Shown: positions 51,901 to 60,381 of the stretch, in pieces | Layout of the letters: each line of letters starts with the position of its first letter | Position numbering within the stretch: position 1 is the stretch's first letter | Origin: Peptococcaceae bacterium UBA4068 | GTDB lineage: Bacteria > Bacillota > Dehalobacteriia > UBA4068 | Assembly: GCA_002382665.1 (NCBI GenBank) | Contig: DFZA01000010.1 | Span: forward strand, 97,928 to 161,927 | Direction: 5' to 3' | DNA length: 64,000 bases | Notes under the pieces: model-generated | What the model was told of the DNA's origin: nothing | Database searches by the model: none | Seen by the model: the letters and a program-made list of their open reading frames with translations, nothing else | Position numbers and translations under genes: made by a program

Positions 51901-52472
51901 GCTCGGGTAAGATTACCTGTTGGCCGATAATAATTATTGGCGTCGCCGGTCATATAACCTTTGGCATAAACTTTATTTACACCACTCAAAGCCCACGAGG
52001 CAATTGAAGACTTGTCACTGGTTGTTACAGTCTTGCTTACTGTCGGGTTAGTAATAATCCTGGAAATAATCACTGCCGCTTCCTGACGGGCAATATTATT
52101 ATTGGCGCGGAATGTTCCATCATCATAACCGGTAACATATCCGGCAGCTACTGCCTTGCGCACATCGTTGTAATACCAATCCGAGGAAGCTGCATCGCTG
52201 AAGTTTATTGAGGTGGTATTGCTAATACCGATAGCCGAATTAACCATCTTGGCGAATTCGGCGCGGGTTACGGTCTTGTCAGGTTTAAAGGTACCGTCGC
52301 TATACCCGCTGATATACCCGGCGCTGACGCCGGCATTAATATAGCTTTCCGCCCAATGGCCTTTGGTATCGGAAAATGAAGCTGTGGCGCTTGCAGGTGC
52401 CGTAAACACCGCAAACATTAAAGAAACAACCAGCATTAAAACAAATATTTTACTAAAATATCTAGCTTTCAT
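48912..52472 (-). CDS. S-layer-homology surface protein with four SbsA Ig-like repeats
   Basis: 1186 aa from the ATG at 52472 with GAGGAG upstream; the longer frame to 52517 has no ribosome binding site. Signal peptide 1-30 (ends ASA). Three SLH domains at about 32-75, 90-135 and 150-200 bind the wall. A beta-rich stretch (210-430) follows. Then four repeats of about 110 residues share PSNGSTNIDV, SSYIKSSVVELRKGS and TKYYVIVLADSVYNSDGD; these look like Big_5/SbsA Ig-like domains. Two fibronectin-like modules and a C-terminal cadherin-like beta-sandwich close the protein. It is a cell-surface structural protein or adhesin; the outermost binding target is unknown. Confidence 0.9.
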   Translation of the reverse strand: MKARYFSKIFVLMLVVSLMFAVFTAPASATASFSDTKGHWAESYINAGVSAGYISGYSDGTFKPDKTVTRAEFAKMVNSAIGISNTTSINFSDAASSDWYYNDVRKAVAAGYVTGYDDGTFRANNNIARQEAAVIISRIITNPTVSKTVTTSDKSSIASWALSGVNKVYAKGYMTGDANNYYRPTGNLTRAEAAKIIYSIIKNEEIVKSNSTISTAGTTAADTIYANNVTISSAVGDGSVTFNNCHVLGTMTVNGGGENTVTANDTGINNLILAKSTGDLRFLMAGASYATNTTVNYGAKLQESGLTGEGFKNVLLSGSSLSSGTVQLIGSFDTVDVNSSAVVKGSGGTINKMNVNSKLTLTLQGGSITTLNIVSAAASSSIYLASGVTIGTANINGKAAFTGTGIINTAYQNVSGITYETAPKTILGSGSSTTGTLIPTVTPSNGSTNIDVDTTIKLVFSEAVYKDKSKTTLTSSYIKSDVIELRKGSATGTEISFSASISSNKTITITPSDDLDEDTKYYVIVLAGSVYNSDGDKNDKMTSYFTTEGNNTEGTFVSSITPKNSATDIDVDTTIKIVFDESVYKDDDKTALTSSYIKSSVVELRKGSATGTEVSFSASISNNKTITITPSDDLDDDTKYYVIVLADSIYNSDGDENDKFTSYFTTESSGTLMPTITPSNGSTNIDVGTTIKLVFSESVYKDDDATALTSSYIKSSVVELRKGSTTGTEVSFSASISNNKTITITPSDDLDESTKYYVIVLADSVYNSDEDSNDKKTTYFTTEGDDTFVSTVTPSNASTGIAVGTTVKIVFDQSVYKNDDGDSLTSSYIKSSVIELRKGSTSGTEIGFTASVSSNKTITITPTDDLATGTKYYVVVLAGSVYNSDGDENEKFTSYFTTGSGLPQLTTFSVSNVTATTAKLNLQSDTAGTATITLTPSGGTAMTQTLTLSANTAASTTFTGLTPAKTYTVSAYVTSSSKTSATSTTTFTTSTPSLTISSGNVDKESASITATYNVVGELNITYQVKEDDTTLTPVITGFTPNSSSTSHSVTISDLDEGTTYVVHATMVYNGVTYPASDIEFTTDETSHDPTLSSVQVIVSGGTYTASGSGLSLSANVGNETSITIRPTANAGSKSTIEIDGTTVSSGSQSSSYTLSNGDNVFTITVTAEDGTTELEYTLTVTTLLQP
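49780..51175 (-). repeat. Four tandem coding repeats of about 340-350 bp in the SLH protein
   Basis: Approximate units 51175-50825, 50815-50465, 50460-50125 and 50120-49780 encode near-identical Ig-like domains. Nucleotide similarity is high, so unequal recombination or assembly collapse could change copy number. Confidence 0.75.
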
Positions 52473-52563
52473 TGGGTTCTCCTCTCTTTGGTTGTTTAAT
52501 CTCATTAAACAATACAAAGTAAAATTTATCTCTTCCTTCTTTATTATACCCCATCAGAACTAT

Positions 52564-52629
52564 GACCCTTTATCATATCGGTATGCTATCATTATCAGAC
52601 CCCTTCTTCATATAGTTATCCTATCATAA
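52564..52629. repeat. Imperfect direct repeat upstream of the SLH gene
   Basis: Two copies of about 31 bp (52564-52594 and 52598-52629) with 34-bp period share GACCC, TTCATAT/ATCATAT and CTATCAT. They lie upstream of a TATAAT on the minus strand (near 52541-52546). The gene-free stretch 52473-52802 otherwise holds the ctsR promoter. Confidence 0.5.
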
Positions 52630-52724
52630 CAATAAATAGAAAACAATCTTTTTACACTTAGTAGAAAGACATTATTTCAATAATTAAAGTTCCATAATTT
52701 AGGGAAATAATATTTAATTTCTAC

Positions 52725-52753
52725 TTGAAATTTTTAAAAGAGCAAGTTATAAT
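52725..52753 (+). promoter_or_regulatory. ctsR promoter
   Basis: TTGAAA (52725-52730), 17-bp spacer, TATAAT (52748-52753). Confidence 0.7.
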
Positions 52754-52765
52754 AAGGGCAGAAAT

Positions 52766-52790
52766 GGTCAGAAGGTCAATCATCGTCAGA
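52766..52790 (+). promoter_or_regulatory. Putative CtsR operator
   Basis: GGTCAAT (52774-52780), CAT, CGTCAGA (52784-52790) fits the CtsR heptad direct repeat with 3-nt gap (GGTCAAA type); another GGTCA sits at 52766-52770. It lies just downstream of the -10, consistent with autorepression. Confidence 0.6.
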
Positions 52791-52802
52791 GAGGTAATTA
52801 TA

Positions 52803-53273
52803 ATGGCTATATTAGCAGATCAAATTGAGGTATATATTAAGAATTTACTTGCATTATCACAAACAGGTATTATCGAACTCAAACGCACCGATTTGGCTGA
52901 GACGTTCTTATGTGTACCGTCACAAATCAACTATGTGCTTAGCACCCGTTTTAACACTCAACAAGGTTATGTTGTGGAAAGCCGCCGCGGCGGCGGCGGT
53001 TATTTGCGGATTATCAAGCTTTCCATGAATAATGACGCTGAATTCCAGCGTTTGCTTACAGCTGCCAATGGACAAAAAGTATCCCGCCAAACAGGTGAAA
53101 TATTGCTTGATCGGTTGGTTGATGAAGAGTTTATCTCTATGCGTGAAAGTTTGATTATTAAGGCTATGATCGATGACAGCGTACTAAAAGTTGCCGATAA
53201 CAACAGCGAATTGCTGCGTGGAAATCTGCTTAACGCTTTATTAGTTACTTTAATGAGAGAAAATTTTTCTTAA
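52803..53273 (+). CDS. ctsR: Transcriptional regulator CtsR
   Basis: 156 aa from the ATG at 52803 with AGAGAGGT upstream; the longer frame from 52725 lies over the promoter. The N-terminal winged helix (LADQIEVYIKNLLALSQTGI, PSQINYVLSTRF) with the basic glycine wing ESRRGGGGYLRI is diagnostic. It represses clp genes and is inactivated by heat or by McsB in Bacillus. It is followed 24 bp later by a zinc-finger-ClpC fusion gene; no mcsB is present. Confidence 0.93.
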   Translation: MAILADQIEVYIKNLLALSQTGIIELKRTDLAETFLCVPSQINYVLSTRFNTQQGYVVESRRGGGGYLRIIKLSMNNDAEFQRLLTAANGQKVSRQTGEILLDRLVDEEFISMRESLIIKAMIDDSVLKVADNNSELLRGNLLNALLVTLMRENFS

Positions 53274-53297
53274 AGATCCCAAAAAGGAGGGATAATT

Positions 53298-55934
53298 ATG
53301 CTTTGTCAAAAATGCGGACAAAATCCGGCAACAGTAAAAATCGTCGCTATAAACAACGGAATTAGAGAAGAAGTCTATCTATGCGAATCTTGTGCTAGCA
53401 AAAATGGTCGTATTGACTTCTTTAACAATGATAATAATTTTGAAAATTTCTTTAAAAATGTACTCAATAGAAACAATCAAGTGGGGGTGGGCAGAATGGC
53501 TAACAGATTAACGGAAAAGGCTCAACGCGCTTTAATTTATGCGGAAAAATCCGCCAAAGAACGTCATGCAACTTATATCGGAACAGAACACATGTTATTA
53601 GGGCTGTTTGCAGTCAAAGACGGAATAGCCGCCAAAGTTCTAGCGTCTTTAGGTTTGAACATGGAAGTTTTAGCCGAGTCGATTGACGATAATGCCAATT
53701 ACGGCCAAACGTTTATGGGATTTTCGCCCAAAGCCAAGCGGGCTTTACAATTGGCTGTCGAAGAAGCGGTAAGAATGGGCGACAGTTTTGTTGACACCGA
53801 ACACTTGTTATTAGGTTTGGCGGCCGAAGACGAAGGCGCAGCCTGCCTCTGGCTGCTCGATATGGCCGATGCCGACTTAAAACGCGTACGCCACGAAGTA
53901 ACGGCAGTTTTACAGCAAGGTAGTAGCGAGCGCGATCAGACTGCTAAACCCGGCGCCAGCAAACGGCGCGCAAAAAGCAGTACGCCTACCCTTGATGAAT
54001 TTGGCCGCGATCTTACCGCCGCTGCGGAAACGGAAAAACTTGACCCGGTAATCGGCAGAGAAAAGGAAATTCAGCGGGTAATTCAGATATTATCCCGCCG
54101 CACAAAAAACAACCCGGCTTTGATTGGCGAACCAGGCGTAGGTAAAACTGCCATTGTCGAAGGATTGGCGCAAATGATCATTGAAGGCAAAGTTCCAGAG
54201 ACATTGACCGGCAAAAGAGTAGTCACCATGGATATGTCGTCTATGGTCGCCGGTTCCAAATACCGCGGCGACTTTGAAGAGCGTATGAAAAAGATGGTAG
54301 ACGAGATCCGCGAAAATAAAGACATTATTCTGTTCATTGATGAGTTGCATACCCTGGTAGGCGCCGGTTCGGCAGAAGGTTCAATAGACGCTGCCAATAT
54401 TTTGAAACCGGCTCTTTCCCGTGGTGAACTGCAGTGTATCGGAGCTACCACGCTTGACGAATACAGACGTTATATTGAAAAGGACGCGGCGCTGGAGCGT
54501 CGTTTCCAACCTGTTCAGGTTGGCGAACCGAGTGAAGAAGACGCTTTGGCAATATTATACGGGCTACGAGATAAATACGAAGCACATCATCGGGTAAAAA
54601 TTTCTGATGAAGCCCTTAAAGCGGCCGTATCATTATCCAGCCGCTATCTTACCGAACGTTATTTGCCCGATAAAGCTATCGACTTAATCGATGAAGCTGC
54701 ATCAAAAGTCAGATTAGCCGCCTATACAGCGCCGGACAACTTGAAAGAGATGGAAGTAAAGTTAACGGCTATTCAAAACGAAAAAGAAGCAGCAGTAAAA
54801 GCACAGGAATATGAAAAAGCAGCTGCTTTGCGCGACAAAGAAAGTAAACTAAGCGAAGAAATAGAAGCCGGACGTAAAGGCTGGCATAAAGAAACCAACA
54901 GTCAAACTCTCATAGTTACCGACGACGACATTGCCGAAGTCCTTTCCGAATGGAGCGGCGTGCCCGTTTCTCGCCTTAAAGAAGAGGAAGCTGACCGTAT
55001 GCTCAAACTTGAGCAATTACTGCATCAGCGAATAGTCGGGCAGGATGAAGCCGTTGAGAGTATTGCTAAATCAGTACGGCGCGCTCGGGCCGGATTGAAA
55101 GATATTAAACGACCGATCGGCTCCTTCATCTTCCTCGGCCCCACCGGCGTCGGTAAAACCGAACTGGCAAGGGCTTTAGCCAATATCCTCTTTGGTTCCG
55201 ATGAAGCTATGGTTCGTGTCGATATGAGCGAGTATATGGAAAAATTTGCGGTTTCGCGTCTGGTGGGCGCACCTCCCGGCTATGTAGGATATGAGGAAGG
55301 CGGCCAGTTAACGGAAGCGGTAAGGCGCAAACCATATTGCGTTATACTACTAGACGAAATCGAAAAAGCTCATCCCGATGTATTTAATATCCTCTTGCAG
55401 GTCTTAGAAGACGGGCGTCTAACCGATAGCAGCGGCCACACGGTCGATTTCCGTAATACGGTAATCATCATGACCTCTAATGTCGGAGCATCAACGATCA
55501 ATCGCGAACATGTAATGGGTTTTTCCACTGATGCTGATAGTTCAACGGCTATCAGCTATCAAGCCATGAAAGAACATGTTATGAATGAGTTAAAGCATAC
55601 TTTTCGTCCTGAGTTTATCAATCGAATCGACGATATTATCGTCTTCCATGCACTGGAAAGCGACCAAATCAAAAAAATTGCCGTGTTAATGATCGGCGAC
55701 TTGCAAAAACGGCTGGCTGAAAAAGACCTGAAGCTAACCGTCAGCGAAGGCGTCTACAAACATTTAGTTGAAAACGGTTTCGATACGGTATTCGGCGCCA
55801 GACCCTTAAGAAGAGCAATTCTCCATCTAATTGAAGACCCTATCAGCGAAGGTATTTTGCGCCAGGAATACAACAGTGGTGATACAATAGCGGCCAGAAT
55901 GCATGGCGATAAAATCGCTTTCACCAAAAAATGA
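53298..55934 (+). CDS. clpC: ClpC AAA+ unfoldase with N-terminal McsA-like zinc finger
   Basis: 878 aa. Residues 1-40 are a CxxC...CxxC zinc finger (C3, C6, C29, C32) like the N-terminus of McsA, then a short linker. From M67 the sequence is a normal ClpC: two Clp_N repeats (about 70-215), AAA1 with GEPGVGKTAIVEG, a UVR-type middle segment (EKEAAVKAQEYEKAAALRDK), and AAA2 with GPTGVGKTELARAL. It unfolds proteins for ClpP. An in-frame ATG at 53496, preceded by GGGGGTGG, could start an 812-aa standard ClpC. McsA is normally a separate protein between ctsR and mcsB-clpC. Confidence 0.93.
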   Translation: MLCQKCGQNPATVKIVAINNGIREEVYLCESCASKNGRIDFFNNDNNFENFFKNVLNRNNQVGVGRMANRLTEKAQRALIYAEKSAKERHATYIGTEHMLLGLFAVKDGIAAKVLASLGLNMEVLAESIDDNANYGQTFMGFSPKAKRALQLAVEEAVRMGDSFVDTEHLLLGLAAEDEGAACLWLLDMADADLKRVRHEVTAVLQQGSSERDQTAKPGASKRRAKSSTPTLDEFGRDLTAAAETEKLDPVIGREKEIQRVIQILSRRTKNNPALIGEPGVGKTAIVEGLAQMIIEGKVPETLTGKRVVTMDMSSMVAGSKYRGDFEERMKKMVDEIRENKDIILFIDELHTLVGAGSAEGSIDAANILKPALSRGELQCIGATTLDEYRRYIEKDAALERRFQPVQVGEPSEEDALAILYGLRDKYEAHHRVKISDEALKAAVSLSSRYLTERYLPDKAIDLIDEAASKVRLAAYTAPDNLKEMEVKLTAIQNEKEAAVKAQEYEKAAALRDKESKLSEEIEAGRKGWHKETNSQTLIVTDDDIAEVLSEWSGVPVSRLKEEEADRMLKLEQLLHQRIVGQDEAVESIAKSVRRARAGLKDIKRPIGSFIFLGPTGVGKTELARALANILFGSDEAMVRVDMSEYMEKFAVSRLVGAPPGYVGYEEGGQLTEAVRRKPYCVILLDEIEKAHPDVFNILLQVLEDGRLTDSSGHTVDFRNTVIIMTSNVGASTINREHVMGFSTDADSSTAISYQAMKEHVMNELKHTFRPEFINRIDDIIVFHALESDQIKKIAVLMIGDLQKRLAEKDLKLTVSEGVYKHLVENGFDTVFGARPLRRAILHLIEDPISEGILRQEYNSGDTIAARMHGDKIAFTKK

Positions 55935-55989
55935 CTAAAGAAGTAACAGATGATCTGTTAGATGAATAAACGTTAGCAGGAGGCAACCA

Positions 55990-57342
55990 GTGAAAGAAAA
56001 AACAGTGTTTTTTTGTAGCAGTTGCGGCGGCGAAAGCGTGAAATGGCACGGTCAATGTCCACATTGCGGCGAATGGAATACGCTTGTGGAAGAAAAGGTT
56101 GTCACAGAAAATAAGCACGGGCGGAGCAACAAACTCCGCCCATCTGTGTTACCGCAACCGATCGCCCAAGTTAGCAGCAGCAGCAACCTTCGCTATCAAT
56201 TAGGCATGAGCGAGCTTGATAACGTACTGGGCGGCGGACTTGTCGCGGGATCCTCGCTATTGCTTGGTGGCGAACCGGGCATAGGCAAATCAACCCTGTT
56301 GTTACAAATAGCCAACGCCATGGGCTGTTACGGTAATACGCTTTACATCAGTGGCGAGGAATCGTTGCAGCAAATCAAATTACGGGCTGAACGATTAGGC
56401 GTGGATACCGCACAATTACTATTGTTATCGGAAACCAATATTGATTATGCGTTAGAAGCGGCGAGGCAACAAGATATTGCATTAATGATTATTGACAGCA
56501 TCCAAGCGGTATACACGCCGGAAATCAGCAGCGCCCCCGGTAGCGTTTCTCAAGTACGCCAGGCAGCGGCAGCTTGCCTGGAGATTGCGCGTGAGCAGGG
56601 GTGTGCCGTAATACTGGTAGGACACGTGACCAAAGAAGGCATGCTAGCCGGGCCACGGGTACTTGAACATATGGTAGATACTGTGTTATATTTCGAAGGT
56701 GAACGACACAGCTCATTCAGATTGCTGCGAGCAGTTAAAAACCGTTTCGGATCAACAAATGAGATCGGCATTTTTGAAATGACCGCCCAAGGTTTAATGC
56801 CATTATCGCAACCGTCATTATATTTTCTCGGTCAACGGCGCCACAATCTCCCGGGAAGTATTGTTACTTGCGTAATGCAAGGTAGCCGGCCCATGCTTCT
56901 GGAAGTACAGGCGCTTGTTGCCGCCAGCTCATTTGGCAATCCGCGACGCTTGGCCGGAGGTATTGATTACAACCGTCTTTTAATGATTGTCGCTGTTCTC
57001 GAACGTAAACTAGGGCTACCTCTAGCCAACAGAGATATCTACATCAACATTGCCGGCGGACTGAAAATTGACGATACTGCAGCTGATTTGGCAATAGCGG
57101 CGGCAATTGTATCCTCTCTTAAAGATGTTGCCGTCGAAGAAGGGCTGATAATTATTGGTGAAATGGGATTACTGGGTGAGATCCGTTTTATAGGCAGTTG
57201 TGAGCGACGTCTTAAAGAAGCTGGTTCATTCGGTTTCACGATGACGCTTCTACCAGCAGGTTGCTGTAAATCTACAGGCGACATAAAAGTACTGGCAGTT
57301 GACGATTTAACTGATGCATTAAAAACTATAGGATTATTATAA
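55990..57342 (+). CDS. radA: DNA repair protein RadA
   Basis: 450 aa. C4 zinc finger (C9, C12, C23, C26), RecA-like ATPase with Walker A GGEPGIGKST near residue 93, the RadA-specific KNRFGS motif, and a C-terminal Lon-protease-like domain (DTAADLAIAAAIVSSLK). It branch-migrates recombination intermediates. GTG start with AGGAGG upstream, 55 bp after clpC, as in the Bacillus ctsR-mcsA-mcsB-clpC-radA order. Confidence 0.95.
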   Translation: MKEKTVFFCSSCGGESVKWHGQCPHCGEWNTLVEEKVVTENKHGRSNKLRPSVLPQPIAQVSSSSNLRYQLGMSELDNVLGGGLVAGSSLLLGGEPGIGKSTLLLQIANAMGCYGNTLYISGEESLQQIKLRAERLGVDTAQLLLLSETNIDYALEAARQQDIALMIIDSIQAVYTPEISSAPGSVSQVRQAAAACLEIAREQGCAVILVGHVTKEGMLAGPRVLEHMVDTVLYFEGERHSSFRLLRAVKNRFGSTNEIGIFEMTAQGLMPLSQPSLYFLGQRRHNLPGSIVTCVMQGSRPMLLEVQALVAASSFGNPRRLAGGIDYNRLLMIVAVLERKLGLPLANRDIYINIAGGLKIDDTAADLAIAAAIVSSLKDVAVEEGLIIIGEMGLLGEIRFIGSCERRLKEAGSFGFTMTLLPAGCCKSTGDIKVLAVDDLTDALKTIGLL

Positions 57343-57349
57343 AAAAATA

Positions 57350-57378
57350 TTGACATGCCTCACACTCTATGATAGAAT
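57350..57378 (+). promoter_or_regulatory. carD promoter P1
   Basis: TTGACA (57350-57355), 17-bp spacer, TAGAAT (57373-57378). Confidence 0.65.
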
Positions 57379-57392
57379 GATAAATTTTTAAT

Positions 57393-57422
57393 TTGACAAA
57401 AGACATGGATTTTTGTTACAAT
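57393..57422 (+). promoter_or_regulatory. carD promoter P2
   Basis: TTGACA (57393-57398), 18-bp spacer, TACAAT (57417-57422), 15 bp downstream of P1; start about 25 nt before the gene. Confidence 0.65.
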
Positions 57423-57454
57423 ATCAGTATTAACAGAGATTGGGTGTGTCAGAT

Positions 57455-57991
57455 ATGTTTTTCGAAGTTGGGGATAAAGTTGTTTATCCGGTACATGGCG
57501 CAGGTATAATCGAAGCCATAGAAAACAGAGAAATATTAGGTACTATTCATAGCTATTATGTGCTAAAATTATGCGTTGGTGAAATGCATGTATTGGTACC
57601 GGTTGATAAAGTTGAAAGCGTAGGAATGCGCCCGGTCAGCGACAGAGAAAAACTTGACCAAGCTATTGATGTTCTGCGCCAGGAATCCTCTAGCTGGGAA
57701 GAAAATTGGAATAAGCGTTATCGTTTAAATATGGACAAAATTAAAAGCGGCGATATTTGCCTTCTGGCGGAAGTTGTTCGTAATCTTATGTTGCATGATG
57801 TGGCAAAAGGTCTTTCTACCGGAGAAAAGAAAATGTTGGATAATGCCCGCAAAATTCTCGTCTCTGAAGTAGTATTAGTTGCCAATGATTCAATGGAAAA
57901 TGTTACTAATAAGCTTAATGAAATTGTGCGTGAAAGATCTCAGGCAAATTTCTCTGATTTGGAAAACGAACTGGAAAAAACAAAAGGTTAA
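57455..57991 (+). CDS. carD: CarD family transcriptional regulator
   Basis: 178 aa from the ATG at 57455 (MFFEVGDKVVYPVHGAGIIE); the upstream in-frame codon at 57440 falls in the leader. The N-terminal Tudor-like RNAP-binding domain is followed by a helical DNA-binding domain (LDQAIDVLRQESSSWEENWN to the end). CarD stabilises open complexes, often at rRNA promoters. Two tandem promoters lie upstream and a PIN-TRAM gene downstream, a usual Firmicutes order leading to ispDF. Confidence 0.92.
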   Translation: MFFEVGDKVVYPVHGAGIIEAIENREILGTIHSYYVLKLCVGEMHVLVPVDKVESVGMRPVSDREKLDQAIDVLRQESSSWEENWNKRYRLNMDKIKSGDICLLAEVVRNLMLHDVAKGLSTGEKKMLDNARKILVSEVVLVANDSMENVTNKLNEIVRERSQANFSDLENELEKTKG

Positions 57992-58014
57992 ATCATGGTA
58001 AATTCATTTAAATG

Positions 58015-58045
58015 GGCGTAACATACTTTTTATCGCCTGTTTTTT
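58015..58045 (+). terminator. Weak hairpin between carD and the PIN-TRAM gene
   Basis: GGCG (58015-58018) pairs with CGCC (58034-58037), followed by TGTTTTTTATT. The stem is short; partial read-through is likely. Confidence 0.35.
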
Positions 58046-58072
58046 ATTATTAAAAACAAAGGAGGTGATAAA

Positions 58073-59194
58073 ATGTTAAAAAGACTTGTAAACTTGGGCT
58101 TCGCTTTGGTTTTTATTGCTATTGGAATCTTTTTTGAATATAAATTTTTATGCCCATGGTTAATTGTAAACCACCCCAATGCTTATTGGCCCACTTTAAT
58201 AGCTTCAAGCGCTATTTTGGCGGCAATTGGATTTTTGGTAGCGCCTATAATCGTTGACGCTGTTAAAAGAGCGGCGGAAAAAAGTGCCAATCGACTTAGT
58301 TCCATGTCATTTGGGGATATTATGGGTTGTGTTATTGGACTTATAGCTGGCCTTATTATTGCCAGTTTGATAGGGGTTGCTGTGGCCAGAATTAAAATAG
58401 TCGGGCCGTATCTTTCAATCGCTATCATTATTATCTTAGGTTATATCGGTTTTATTGTTGGCTCTCGTAAAAAAGATGATATTGTACAGATATTTACCGC
58501 CTACCGCGGTGAAAGAAGCGAAAAACGCGAAAAAGATAAATCATCTGGAAAAATCACACCAAAGATTCTTGATACCAGTGTGATAATCGATGGTAGAATC
58601 GCCGATATTTACCGCAGTGGTTTTATCGAAGGTGATTTGATCGTTGCTAAATTTGTGCTTGAAGAATTACAGCATATTGCCGACAGCGGTGATATGCTAA
58701 AGCGAAACCGTGGACGCGGCGGCCTTGATATCCTCAACATGATGCAGAAAGATTTTGCCGACAAGATCGTAATTACCGACAAGGACTATTCCGATATTAT
58801 TGAAGTTGATGCTAAGTTACTGCGCTTGACTCAGGATTTAAAAGGAGTTATTGTAACCAATGATTTTAATCTTAACAAAATTGCACAGTTGCAAGGTGTT
58901 AAGGTATTAAATATCAATGAATTATCCAACGCTGTCAAACCGGTAGTACTACCAGGCGAAGAGATGATTATTCAGGTAATCAAAGAAGGCAAAGAATCCA
59001 AACAAGGCGTTGCCTATCTTGATGACGGCACCATGATAGTTATTGAAAACGGAAAAAATTACGTAGGAAAATTTATTCATGTTGTCGTTACCAGTATTCT
59101 CCAGACCGCTGCAGGAAGAATGGTTTTTGCTCGGCCCAAATATGCCAAAAACGGCAACGTTATTGAGGGCAGCAAAGAAGATGTTAGTTTCTAA
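58073..59194 (+). CDS. PIN-TRAM domain membrane protein (YacL-like)
   Basis: 373 aa. Four N-terminal membrane segments (about 7-135) precede a PIN nuclease-like domain (KILDTSVIIDGRIADIYRSG to VKVLNINELSNAVK) with acidic residues, and a C-terminal TRAM RNA-binding domain (about 295-355). YacL-type proteins may cleave RNA at the membrane; the biological target is unknown. ATG follows AAGGAGGTG. ispD starts 12 bp later, indicating an operon. Confidence 0.92.
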   Translation: MLKRLVNLGFALVFIAIGIFFEYKFLCPWLIVNHPNAYWPTLIASSAILAAIGFLVAPIIVDAVKRAAEKSANRLSSMSFGDIMGCVIGLIAGLIIASLIGVAVARIKIVGPYLSIAIIIILGYIGFIVGSRKKDDIVQIFTAYRGERSEKREKDKSSGKITPKILDTSVIIDGRIADIYRSGFIEGDLIVAKFVLEELQHIADSGDMLKRNRGRGGLDILNMMQKDFADKIVITDKDYSDIIEVDAKLLRLTQDLKGVIVTNDFNLNKIAQLQGVKVLNINELSNAVKPVVLPGEEMIIQVIKEGKESKQGVAYLDDGTMIVIENGKNYVGKFIHVVVTSILQTAAGRMVFARPKYAKNGNVIEGSKEDVSF

Positions 59195-59206
59195 GTAGGT
59201 GAAAAG

Positions 59207-59902
59207 ATGATAAAAATAACCGTAATTATTGCGGCTGCCGGTAAAAGCGCAAGAATGGGCGGCAAATGCAATAAAGTGCTGCTTAAGCTACTAAACATGA
59301 CGGTTATCGAATACTCTTTGGCAGTTTTTTCACGGGAGGCTGCAATAAACAATATCATCATTGCCGCAGCTTCCGAAAATATAGAAAAAATCACTGCCAT
59401 TGCTTCGACTTACCCAAAAGTCAGTGCAGTAATTGCTGGTGGGACAACTCGTAGTCAATCGGTTATGGAGGCGCTTACTGCCATAACCAAAGACTGCGAT
59501 TATATCGCCGTTCACGACGCGGCGCGGCCATTACTTAGCGATAGGGATTTACAAGCTGTAATTGCCGCAGCTAATAGCGGCGCCGCTATTTTGGCTGCTC
59601 CCCTAACAGATACGATCAAAGAAATATCAGCAAACACCATAATTAACACCCCAGACAGAAACAACTTTGTTGCAGCGCAAACACCGCAAATATTCGCCAA
59701 AGAAATACTGCTTAACTCTTACAGACAAATTAATGATGATCAAATATACACCGATGATGCGGCGATCGTTGAAGCAAACGGTTACCAGGTCAAATTTGTA
59801 ATGGCTCAAGACGCCAATTATAAAATTACTACTCGTATTGATCTGGCACTCGCGGAACTAGTCTTAAAATCAAGAAAGGATAATAAATGCGGACAGGCAT
59901 AG
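59207..59902 (+). CDS. ispD: 2-C-methyl-D-erythritol 4-phosphate cytidylyltransferase
   Basis: 231 aa. MEP-pathway isoprenoid synthesis: MEP plus CTP gives CDP-ME. The nucleotide loop AAAGKSARMGGKCNKV near the start and HDAARPLL, then TPQIFAKEIL, are typical. It overlaps ispF by 16 bp. Confidence 0.94.
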   Translation: MIKITVIIAAAGKSARMGGKCNKVLLKLLNMTVIEYSLAVFSREAAINNIIIAAASENIEKITAIASTYPKVSAVIAGGTTRSQSVMEALTAITKDCDYIAVHDAARPLLSDRDLQAVIAAANSGAAILAAPLTDTIKEISANTIINTPDRNNFVAAQTPQIFAKEILLNSYRQINDDQIYTDDAAIVEANGYQVKFVMAQDANYKITTRIDLALAELVLKSRKDNKCGQA

Positions 59903-60360
59903 GCTATGATTGTCATCGCTTGCAGATAGGACGTCCGTTAGTATTAGGCGGCGTTACAATCCCAAGCACACTCGGCCTCTTAGGACATAGCGACGCCGAT
60001 GTATTACTGCACGCGGTAATGGATGCGCTGCTTGGTGCTGCTGGGTTAGGAGATATCGGTATCCATTTTCCGGATAATGACAACCGTTATCTGGGTATAT
60101 CCAGTTTAAAATTATTGCAGCAAGTCGGACAGTTTATTAACGAATCCGGTTTTAAAATAATAAATATCGATTGCATTTTAATTGCCGAGGAGCCTAAAAT
60201 AGCTTCATATCGGCAACAAATTCTCAACAATATTGCTGATACATTAAGCATATCGATTAACAATGTAAATATAAAGGCCACTACCAATGAGAGAATGGGG
60301 TTTGTTGGCCGCGGTGAAGGTATCGCATCATTGGCAACAGTGCTGATAGATGAGATATAA
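59887..60360 (+). CDS. ispF: 2-C-methyl-D-erythritol 2,4-cyclodiphosphate synthase
   Basis: 157 aa, full length. Metal ligands D8, H10 and H42 are in GYDCHRL and LLHAVMDALLG; FPDNDNRY and the C-terminal TTNERMGFVGRGEGIASLA are also conserved. It makes MEcPP in the MEP pathway. Start overlaps the end of ispD. Confidence 0.95.
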   Translation: MRTGIGYDCHRLQIGRPLVLGGVTIPSTLGLLGHSDADVLLHAVMDALLGAAGLGDIGIHFPDNDNRYLGISSLKLLQQVGQFINESGFKIINIDCILIAEEPKIASYRQQILNNIADTLSISINNVNIKATTNERMGFVGRGEGIASLATVLIDEI

Positions 60361-60381
60361 TAAGATGATCTGGGAGCAAAT

